Positions 55,998 to 64,000 of a stretch of DNA of 64,000 bases are shown here, one piece after another. The DNA lies in the NCBI GenBank assembly GCA_963580285.1, contig CAUZLF010000710.1, positions 62,001 to 126,000 of the forward strand, given 5' to 3'. The notes below the pieces were generated by a model, which was given only the letters and a program-made list of their open reading frames with translations, was not told the DNA's origin and did not search any database. A program made the translations under genes and the position numbers. The stretch is from Lucinisca nassula (Eukaryota > Mollusca > Bivalvia > Lucinida > Lucinidae). Position 1 is the stretch's first letter. Each line of letters begins with the position of its first letter.

Positions 55998-57321
55998 TGA
56001 GGACTGTTCCAATATGAATGCAAGTAGAACGTTTTCTCATGCACTAATGCGAAAATCACCTGGAAATAAATATCACAGCGTAGAAAACATTTTACCTATA
56101 TATTGATACCAAACCTGTTAAAATCCGTGCACTTTAGCCATGTATATCGTTCGATAAACACTGTCTACTCTTGTATACTAATACAAAACATGGTTGGAAG
56201 AAGGTCAGAGTACGCCGTTGAAATACGGTCCTATATTAAGAATCGTTGTATTCTTGGTATTAAGGTGCAAAGACATTTTTGATGAAATATGTTCGGTTTA
56301 TTGGCATAATGAAATGTCTTTTCCGACAGTTTTTCTTGGTGTAAGAAATTCAGCTGTGGGCTAGGCTCAACAAAAGATGCACCACATGATCGTCGGCCGA
56401 AAAGAGCAACATCTGCCAAGATGGTTGCTAGAGTGAAAGAAATAGTTGCTACCGATGCACGATACACCACTAGGCAAATAGCTAGTATGGTTGGCATCTC
56501 ATTAGGAGCAGCTCATACAATTCTGAAACAGATTTGAAAATGAGAAAGATCTGTGCTAGACGGATTCCCCATCTGTTGACAGATGAGCAGAAAAAGACTC
56601 GCGTTCAGTGCACCAAGAAGTTGCTTTAAAAGTTTCCAAATTACAATGCACGGTCTTTCGCTAATGTCGTCACAGGTAACGAGACATGGGTTCACTTTTT
56701 TGAGCCAAAACGAAAGATTCAGAACAAAATATGGGCAACAAAGTATTGCAAAATACCATGCATTGCAAAGCGGACCATGAGGGTAATGTAATGTATGCCA
56801 TATTCTTTTCAAATCAGGGCCCTGCTATTCAGGTTGCTGTGCCTAAAGGCAAATGTGTAAATGCGAAGTTTTACAAGAAGAAAGCTCTTCGAAAATTGAA
56901 AGAAATATTTCAAAGAACGAAGACCGGCAACTGGTTTGGCCAATGTCAGATTGCTACATGACAATGCGTCATTGCACAAGTCGTTCATTGTGCAAGACTA
57001 TCTGAAGCAGGAAATGGTTGTTGAACTCCCTCACCCCCCGTATTCCCCTGACCTTGCCCCGTGTGACCTTTTTTGTTCCCGCAGCTGAAAAAATACCTTT
57101 CTGGTCGAAAATTTGTACAGCGCAAACACCTCGGTTCTGCAATATTCCAGTGCCTTCATAGTATACCTCGAAAAGACTACCAAAATGCATTCAATGATGA
57201 CTGAAAGTTTGTATATCTGTTAAAGGGGAATACTTTGAGGGGACAAAATAAATTTTTCATCGAAATCTATCACGGAATCATTTTTATTTGCTTAGTTCAA
57301 TTCATATTTGAACAGTCCTCG
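55998..57321 (+). mobile_element. mariner-type DNA transposon, 1.32 kb
   Basis: Inverted ends GAGGACTGTTC(C/A)AATATGAAT lie next to TA dinucleotides at 55996-55997 and 57322-57323. The length matches full mariners. It carries one degenerate transposase gene on the plus strand. Confidence 0.93.
56180..57205 (+). pseudogene. mariner transposase pseudogene (DD34D)
   Basis: Three frames share the coding sequence. A helix-turn-helix block reads YTTRQIASMVGISLGAAHTI. VVTGNETWVHFFEPKR has Asn where the first catalytic Asp is expected (codon 56678-56680). HDNASLHKS and PPYSPDLAPCDLF carry the other two, with exactly 34 residues between them, the mariner D34D spacing. Several frameshifts and stops make it inactive. 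Confidence 0.92.
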
Positions 57322-57491
57322 TATCTTTGACATTCTTATGATAGACCATAATGTCAGCAGGCACTATCCTTTACTGCTCCTTTTGTCTTCTGTACTGGCT
57401 AAGAGAAGCCACAACATGTCAAAATGTGTCTTTGGAGTCTGATACGGATTTGCAAAGGAAGGGCTATGCCTCAGCAGCTTCATGATCTTTC
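57322..57491. other. Intron 5 spacer
   Basis: Short stretch with no recognised feature. Confidence 0.3.
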
Positions 57492-58045
57492 TTTGTTTGA
57501 ACTGAGGTTTTACATTCTGTAAACACTATTTAAGTGATTTTGGAGACGTCACTTTCAATTTTGTGGGCCTTCCACGCAGAGCTGATACTTACCCCACATG
57601 AATACTGGTAATCCACTTAGAACATCTAAGTCTGCCCAGGAAAATTGCTGCGAGTCGGCCCGTCCATGCTTATAAACCCTATTGGTTTCATTGGGTGGCA
57701 GGGATTGAGATGTCATTTCATCTCAATAAAAGTCCCACAAAATTGGAAGCAACATCTCCAAAATGACCTAAATAGTGTTGGGGGGACATCAAACCTCAAA
57801 TCAAACAAAACAAACAATTGTGTGGGACTTGACCCGACACTGAGAGGAAATGACATCTCAAGCCCTGCCACCGGAACAAACCAAAAGGGTTTATAGGTAA
57901 GGTCAGTCCGATTCACTCCACTTTGCCTGGGCAGAAATATCTCTAAGCAGTTTACCAGTACTCATGTGCGGTCGGTTCCAGCTCTGCGTGGAAGCATCAT
58001 GCAGCCCAATCTATTTCTCCAAGCCCCTATGGGCAGGGGCCCCGT
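57492..58045. mobile_element. Three SINE-A copies in alternating orientation
   Basis: A tail fragment (-) lies at 57492-57570, a copy (+) at 57571-57812 ending in CAAATCAAACAAAACAAAC, and a copy (-) at about 57813-58043 ending in AAGCCCCTATGGGCAGGGGC. Adjacent opposite copies could form a hairpin of about 200 bp. Confidence 0.8.
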
Positions 58046-58254
58046 GCTTCAGGATCTGATCACTTTTTTGTACACTATACTGATGCCTATTGAGCCAGCA
58101 CTTCTCCATGCAAACAAGGTAGACTGTATTATGACAAGGTTGGTACACAGGCTGAATTGACTCTTTGCTGAGTGGACAAGTCCAGAGGGAACCTTTCACT
58201 TTATGTGGCTCACTTAATCTACTCTAATATTTGGTACTTTTACATGTAGAATTC

Positions 58255-58645
58255 ATATATTCAGACCACCTTTGGGACTGTTCAAAAGTGATCTTTAAGA
58301 CCACTTTTGAACAGTCCCAAAGGTGGTCTATAAGACCACTTTTGAACAGTCCCACCGTTCTGTAAGACCACTTGAACAGTCACAAAGGTGGTCTGCAAGA
58401 TCACTTGAACAGTCCCAGAGGTGGTCTGTAAGACCATTTGAACACTCCCAAATGTTGTCTGTAAGATCACTTTTGAACAGTCCCAAAAGTGGTTTCCTAA
58501 TGGCTGTAGAAAGAATAATTTGAAACTGAAGTTTCAAATTATTCTTTCTACATCCATTAAAAAACCACTTTTGAACAGCCCCAAAGTGGTAAGACCACTT
58601 TTGAACAATCCCAAAAGTGTTTTAATGGATATAGAAAGAATAATT
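58255..58645. repeat. Palindromic tandem array (CCACTTTTGAACAGTCCC)
   Basis: About nine units of roughly 40 bp alternate AAGACCACTTTTGAACAGTCC with AAAGGTGGTCT. The centre is a 59-bp palindrome at 58499-58558 (GTAGAAAGAATAATTTGAAAC and complement). The array ends 85 bp upstream of PIF1 exon 6. Confidence 0.9.
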
Positions 58646-58729
58646 TGTAATTTCCCAAATATGCTTTTAAATGCAGATTTAGTCTTAGTTTTAGCTGGTC
58701 TTAATGAAGGAACTTCACTGTACTTGCAG

Positions 58730-58844
58730 ATTGATAAGACAAAAAGATGAGCCCTTTGGTGGAATTCAGCTGATAGTTTGTGGTGACTTTCTTCAACTGC
58801 CACCAGTCACAAAAGGGGAAGAGAAAAGAAAATTCTGTTTTCAG
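58730..58844 (+). CDS. PIF1: PIF1 helicase, coding exon 6 (motif III)
   Basis: Acceptor CTGTACTTGCAG, donor TTTCAG|GTATGTG, 115 bp, phase 2 in and phase 0 out. It encodes residues 325-363. PFGGIQLIVCGDFLQLPPV contains GDFLQLPP (343-350), the motif III that couples ATP hydrolysis to DNA movement and is a strong PIF1 marker. TKGEEKRKFCFQ follows, as in vertebrates (TKGSQPPRFCFQ). Confidence 0.97.
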
Positions 58845-59430
58845 GTATGTGTACTTGTTACCTTACACACCCATGTGAGATACTGTTGTCTTTCACGTCT
58901 CTTAGAATTTCCCAGAATTTCAGATAGTCTTTAATTTGAGATACCATTTCCATATGACCATAGTTGTTGGTGGGACATAAAACTCATTACACACACTTTT
59001 AAAATTTCCATTTTACTTTGATTATTTGATTTAATTTATTCTTCAAACATAGATGATTGTGGATGCATTTTAGAACTGCCTCAATTGAGTACCAGTACTC
59101 ACAATTTATCCTTTTTGCAGAAATAAGAAAACTAATGTTAACCATTTTCAGACAGCTATATTTGTCCTAGAAATTGAAAAAAGTACAATTTACTACCTAA
59201 TGTTGTGTCTAAAAATAGCTAGATAGGTGGCCAACAATGTTGACCCTGATGAGATACTCCATTCTGCAGTGTCTCATTTGGGTCTACACTTTTTTCCTCT
59301 GACAGGCACATATGGCATATGAATTCTTTCACTCTTGAGTTTCGGAAGTGGACTTCATCATTTATTTTGGAATGAGTCATTGTGCTAATGAAATTGTCAT
59401 ATTTATCTCACATGCTCTCATGTGCATGCA
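58845..59430. other. Intron 6, mostly unassigned, with one hAT-MITE-like hairpin
   Basis: A degenerate core hairpin at 59228-59295 (GGCCAACAATGTTGACCC) keeps part of the AATCGATT-MITE context (TACAATTTACTACC...AAAAATAGC) without clear ends. Confidence 0.45.
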
Positions 59431-59662
59431 TTAACCCATTGTATGCTAGTGGACTCTTCCATTGCTGTATGTTGGACAAGTCCATTTGCGATATAAGGGG
59501 TGTGAGGCCTACTTTTTCATTTTTCTTCTATTTTTGAAGGAAAATTCCCTTTAGGAAATAGTGCCGGCCCTGATCAGATGGCATGTTCTGCAGCATCTGA
59601 TCTGGGCCTGCACTGTTTGCCAAGGTACCCGCTTTAGAGGTTTCCCGCATGCTATGGGTTAA
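59431..59662. mobile_element. TTAA-type MITE with core hairpin, 232 bp
   Basis: TTAACCCATTGTATGCTAG and GCATGCTATGGGTTAA form the borders. The hairpin is at about 59555-59622 (AGTGCCGGCCCTGATCAGATG with complement). Confidence 0.8.
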
Positions 59663-59899
59663 TTCTTTTTCAAGAAGTATATTTGGCACTATAAAGATGC
59701 AACATTTTGAATTCTCCTGAAGTTGAAACACAACAAAAGTTTTAACTAACATATTGAATTGTCTGCATAGTAGACAATTCACATGTAATGAGAAGCTTAT
59801 TTTTGCTGAAAATGTCTGGTAAACTTGCTTAGTGCTTGAACAGTCAGACAAATTTATATCTAAAACTGTATGTATGAGTCAGTATCCTTCCAATTTCAG

Positions 59900-60006
59900 T
59901 CAAAGGCTTGGAGCAGATGTATACAAGTGAACCTGGAATTGACAGATGTTAGGAGACAATCAGATCCAATATTTATTGATATTCTACAAAATATTAGAAT
60001 GGGAAG
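59900..60006 (+). CDS. PIF1: PIF1 helicase, coding exon 7 (last one in the window)
   Basis: Acceptor TTCCAATTTCAG, donor GGAAG|GTATGTAC, 107 bp, phase 0 in and phase 2 out. It encodes residues 364-398 and part of 399. SKAWSRCIQVNLELTDVRRQ matches vertebrate SKSWKRC...LELTKVWRQ, with the R-Q pair at 382-383 involved in nucleotide sensing in related helicases. ILQNIRMGR matches LLQAVRLGR. The remaining exons are not found before base 64000, so the gene is partial here. Confidence 0.96.
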
Positions 60007-60240
60007 GTATGTACATGTATAAGGAATTTTTTTCCTGTATTGGGAGTTTCCTGCAGGGAGTTTTGCATAAAATAGCCCTTGACCCATATGCCATTTACAA
60101 GCTCTCACTCATGTTTTGTGTAGAACTACATAATACAATTGAATTTGAATAGCTTGGAACACTCTTGGGTCTATACAGTTTTATGAGATGGGTAGATTGA
60201 GCCTCTGCTGATTAACCAAAGTACAAGGTCAATGAGCAGA
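60007..60240 (+). other. Intron 7 start, unassigned
   Basis: No exon or repeat is recognised. Confidence 0.3.
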
Positions 60241-60242
60241 TA

Positions 60243-60591
60243 CAGTAAAACTTTGATCACTCGAACTCCGATGGCTCGTTTACCATGGCTGCGTCGAACC
60301 CGTTCTTGAGTCCCTATGGAATTTCTCTACATAAGAAATAGGGAGGGTAAAATTTAGGTTATTTTCGTGTTTTATCTTGCAAATATATACTGTGTGTACT
60401 CATTAGAATCGCCTCAATGAGGTGATTCTAATGAGTACACACAGCATACATTTTTCATTATAGAACACCGAAAAGATATCCTAAAGTATGTCGTTTTGCC
60501 TCCTGGCAGTAGCCCGCAGTGGCTCGAACTACCCTTGTCTAGAACAGATTTTCGTGGTCCCAATGGTGTTTGAGTCATTGAAGTTTGACTG
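60243..60591. mobile_element. pogo/Tigger-like MITE with TA target
   Basis: CAGTAAAACTTTGATCACTCG and the complement of CATTGAAGTTTGACTG are imperfect inverted ends next to TA (60241-60242 and 60592-60593). CAGT(A/C)AAAC...CTCGAA ends are typical of pogo-type elements. A 62-bp perfect palindrome (60388-60449, TGTGTACTCATTAGAATCGCC) is nested inside. Confidence 0.75.
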
Positions 60592-60593
60592 TA

Positions 60594-60735
60594 TAGAGAT
60601 TGTCCTTTTGGCTTTCTGCTGTTGGTGTTTCCGTTGGGGTCTGTTGCTTCGTGTTTGTGTTTCTTTTCCTTTGGTGTCTGTGATGGGAGCTGTAGGTTAA
60701 TTGTATCGATTCCTGATCATTGCCTCTACTTCTAT
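60594..60735 (+). repeat. Family C repeat, downstream end
   Basis: GTCCTTTTGGCTTTCTGCTG to TTCCTGATCATTGCCTCTAC, abutting the MITE. Confidence 0.75.
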
Positions 60736-61231
60736 TCTATAATATAAAGGTATGTTGTTTGTACCATAATGATCCTAAGCATTGGGACAGTTTTGATTTG
60801 ATTAACGGTCGGTTCATATGAATGAAATAATCTTGAAAGGGCTGTACCTTCCCTTACAAAAAAAAAGTAACTAAAAGATAAACCAGGTCACCAGATTGTG
60901 AATTTAAACTGTCACACAGACATGCCTATTGTGTATATGGCCATTTGGTCCGCTTGCAAAAAGAATGCAAAAGGCACTGTACTAAATCTTATTGTGGACT
61001 AGGTAAATTTGACAAATATTGACATCTGAACTGCCCACCCTGCCAATGTTATCTGCAACTTCTTACTATAACGGGGATTGAAATGTTGGTCCGGAAAAAG
61101 CTATTTTGGACTTGGACTAATTATGGTTAGCCGTGACATGTAGAGTGAACCAACTGTTTCTGTTTCCCTCATATCTGGGTCCATTTTTAAAGCATGTTAA
61201 AATGAATTGCGTTATAAAGAGGTTATAGTGT
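60736..61231. other. Unassigned intron sequence
   Basis: A fragment of the ACCATAATGATCCTAAGCATTG repeat lies at 60763 and is seen again near 61725. Nothing coding. Confidence 0.3.
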
Positions 61232-61243
61232 ATTTGAAAAGAA

Positions 61244-61546
61244 CCGCCCCCGCCTATAGGGGCTTGAAGAAATATATGGGCTGCACGATGCTTCCACGCA
61301 GATCTGAATCCGACCGCACAGGTGTACTGGTAAACCGCTTAGAGGATCTAAGCCTGTCCAGGAACCGCGGTGCGAGGCGGACCGTCCATGCTAATAAACC
61401 CTATTAGTTTCATTGGGCGACAGGGCTTGAGATGTCATTTCATCTCACTGTCGGGTAAAAGTCCCACAAAATTGGAAACAACGTCTCCAAAATGACCTTT
61501 ACAGTGTTGACGGGGAGGTTAAACCTCAAATCAAACAAACAAACAA
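61244..61546 (+). mobile_element. SINE-A copy, full length, with 12-bp TSD
   Basis: It runs from the CCGCCCCCGCCTATAGGGG head to a CAAATC(AAAC)n tail. It is flanked by ATTTGAAAAGAA at 61232-61243 and 61547-61558. A second, opposite fragment (61560-61640) starts at once, GTTTGTTTGTTTGATTTGAGG. Confidence 0.93.
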
Positions 61547-61640
61547 ATTTGAAAAGAAAAGTTTGTTTGTTTGATTTGAGGTTTAACGTCCCGGTCAACA
61601 CTGTAAAGGTCATTTTGGAGACGTCGCTTCCAATTTTGTA

Positions 61641-63300
61641 GCTTGGTAGTTTGAATCATATGTCAAATCTATTTTTAAGGAAAATGATAAACATATTATG
61701 AAATGTTATCTGTTAATATATTGCCATAGTGATCCTAAGCATTGAGGCAGACAGATACAGTACAGGTCGCGCAGAAAAGCCGAAAGACTCTTTGTTCCGA
61801 ATTTCTTCATTTCGCATGATTCTTTTGGCCCTCTAAAACATTCCGAATCTGAAAATTATTCGGAGTGTTTTACTCGCAAACACTCCGCGAACCGTCGTCG
61901 TTTGCGATTCGCGGAGCATATTCCGAGTGTTTCGGAAGCTTTACCTCTTTGCCGCAGGCTATCTTTGCCGCGAAATCCATGCGAAAGTTACGCGGAGTGT
62001 ATTTAATTATTACCTGTGTGTACAACTGATAATTAATTATGAAAAAAAAAGAAGAAGAAGAACAAAAAAAAAAAAAAAAAAAAATAACAAAAGTTATTGG
62101 AAATGTAAAAGGGAAAAGGTTTAAAACAAACACGGTTGAATGGCACAGTGTATCAGTGTTGAAGAATTTATCTTTTATATGCTCATGTGTTTTCCCGGTC
62201 CGTTTTCTGTATACAAAAAAAAAGACGATTTTTTTTCGATGTTTTGTCTTTGTGTATGTGTTTGTGTCTGCGTGTGTGACATTCAAGATGTTTTGTCTTC
62301 CCATGTTTGGTCGCGTGTTGTTTGATGTTTCTATTTGATGTCGCATTAGATGTTTTGAAGTTTCCATGTTTTTTGCCTTTCGATCAAAATTCGGACATCC
62401 ATCTTGAACATTGGTCGACCGACCGACAGACAAACAGATAGGCACAGACAGACAAGATAGACCAATGTACAGACAGACAGATAGAGTTTAGAAAATGCAA
62501 GATTGCATCTCGTAAACACTCCTAAATTGACCCATCTTTTTTGGTAGGTGTAGTGTGGTAATATGGCTCTTTCAAGATGTCGATCGTTAATCAAAGGTGG
62601 GCGAAACTCGGCTTACCCGGAGAAAATCCGCTTGACCTTTCGGTGCAGAACTTAGCATGTTTTCACTTCCCTCTTTTCATTCCTCAGATGCTGCAGATGA
62701 GACTGCGCGAATGTGCAGGCTGGTCCAGATGAGGCTGAGCGGGTGCACAGGCTGTGAGGTCTTTACTGCTCGTTCAGGACTTAATGACTCAAACTACAGT
62801 TAGCGAGGCGATTCCATTTTTTGTAGTGTCTATTCGTCGCTGCGATACATGTAAACGTATCTATACATGACCAGCATTATCCCAATCTGAATGCCCGATG
62901 ATTGTCTCTAATCAGACCTCGCGGTTGTGCAGGCTGATCAACTCTAGTCAGGCTCCAATCTACGTCTTTACCGGTCATGTGAATCTTATTTGGCTGGCGC
63001 TCGCTCGAACTTAGCTTCGTGTTTAACGAGGCGATTCCATTATTTATAGCATAACTTGTAAAAACTCCTGTGTGTGTGCGTGTTTTTTTTTTTTTTTTTG
63101 AAACCGTGTAGATCGTGAACAGATGCCTACAAAACGGAAATGCTAATCAAACTGCGCATACGGAAAGGCTGATCTACGCTGGTTAGGCAGGATTTGCAGG
63201 TTAATCTTGAGTTTTTGCAGATCGTGCAAGCACTGGGTCTGATGGGTTAAAGTGACGTTCACAAGAATGATCAGTCATGACTTAAAGATTACATAATTAC
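61641..63300. other. Unassigned sequence with short palindromes and simple repeats
   Basis: A TTCGGAGTGTTT/CGGAATAT-type palindromic stretch lies at 61850-61935. Poly-A/G lies at 62041-62084, GACA repeats at 62420-62480 and poly-T at 63083-63101. GTGCAGGCTG phrases recur at 62720-62770 and 62930. Long frames here come from low complexity and match no protein. Confidence 0.35.
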
Positions 63301-63301
63301 G

Positions 63302-63758
63302 CACCGCCCATCGGGGCTTGAAGAACTAGGTGGGCTACGCAGAGCTGAAACCGACCGCACACGAGTACTTGCTTGTTTATAATGGCCAAATCGAAATCGC
63401 TCTTGAGCACATAGCGAATTGTTCCCAAAGCTCTAGATATCTATATACACCACAACCTCTTGGCCCCCGCCAATCAGGGCTGAAAAAAATAAATGGGATG
63501 CATGATGCTTCATCCCAGAGCTGTAACCGACCGCACACGGGTACTGGTAAACCGCTTAGAGGATCTAAGCCTGCCCAGGCAAAGCAGTGCGAGTAGGACC
63601 GTCCATGATTATAAACCCTAATGGTTTCATTGGGCGCCAGGGCTTGAGATATCATTTCATCTCAATGTCGGGTAAGAGTCTTACAAAATTGGAAGCAACG
63701 TCTCCAAAATGACCTATACAGTGTTGACGGGGACGTTAACCCTCAAATCAAACAAACA
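63302..63758 (+). mobile_element. SINE-A: head fragment and full copy
   Basis: A head fragment lies at 63302-63370 (GCCCATCGGGGCTTGAAG to CGCACACGAGTACT). A full copy is at 63462-63758 (GCCCCCGCCAATCAGGGC to ACCCTCAAATCAAACAAAC). Confidence 0.85.
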
Positions 63759-64000
63759 AAACATACATAATTTTTGTTATTTGCGTGAACAGTTCAGTTC
63801 CTTATCCGAGTACCTGATGAGGTTTTCATAGACTGATCAGTCTCAACTTTTCTGGCTACACAGCTATCTCTATCACCTCACCGAGGCGTTTCAAAAGGAG
63901 CGTGCAGGCTTTGGCCGGCGCTAGGTACTGGGTCGGATTTACAAACACTGATCAGTCAGAATCTTTCTCACTACACGGCTTACTTTATCGACTCATCGAG
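63759..64000. other. Unassigned sequence with a duplicated phrase
   Basis: A phrase of about 60 bp (GATCAGTC...TTCTC.CTACAC.GCT) occurs near 63834 and 63950. It looks like part of a further repeat that runs past the window end. Confidence 0.35.

Noticed and set aside
61870..62445. 191-codon minus-strand open frame
   Set aside because: The composition is dominated by poly-F, poly-S and simple repeats (62041-62084, 62420-62480), with no domain recognised.

Overview
The window looks like gene-poor, repeat-saturated DNA from a mollusc, most likely a bivalve. I base this on a split metazoan-type PIF1 helicase gene, AT-rich introns of 1 to 14 kb, tRNA-derived SINEs, Penelope-like elements with hammerhead ribozymes, and tandem-repeat-bearing Helentron-type elements with GTCC microsatellites. 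The species cannot be fixed from sequence alone. There are no bacterial-style operons, and almost every open frame over 60 codons is a repeat or chance frame.

The only host gene I can support is PIF1, on the plus strand. Seven coding exons lie at 21591-22029, 35609-35737, 46511-46672, 47987-48076, 50652-50805, 58730-58844 and 59900-60006. Each junction has AG/GT borders and the phases agree across all six introns. The exons encode about 398 residues: the PIF1 N-terminal domain, Q motif, Walker A, motif Ia, Walker B, motif III and the next arginine/glutamine motif. The C-terminal 240 or so residues (later helicase motifs) must lie past base 64000.

Region by region: 1-1.4 kb is a 156-bp tandem array. 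1.5-12.1 kb mixes hammerhead units, a LINE C-terminal relic, Penelope-like RT relics and a 450-bp dispersed repeat. 12.3-14.5 kb holds a 5'-truncated LINE RT between inverted SINE pieces. 14.7-18.2 kb is a Helentron-type element holding a 1.07-kb foldback element with 9-bp target duplications. 18.2-21.5 kb is SINEs and hairpin MITEs. Intron 1 (22.0-35.6 kb) carries Helentron-type arrays and the left arm of a giant inverted repeat. Intron 2 (35.7-46.5 kb) carries a hAT relic, the right arm of the inverted repeat and hAT MITEs. Introns 3-6 carry SINEs, MITEs, another tandem element and a dead mariner. 60-64 kb is repeats, including a pogo-like MITE.

The most notable observations are: three hammerhead ribozyme motifs, one inside a 192-bp insertion whose empty site is preserved in the same window; a 60-70-bp hairpin present about 25 times inside MITEs with two different target-site types (8-bp hAT-like and TTAA); a 3.4-kb element in inverted orientation on both sides of PIF1 exon 2, which is frame-neutral; and a common architecture in four tandem-repeat families.
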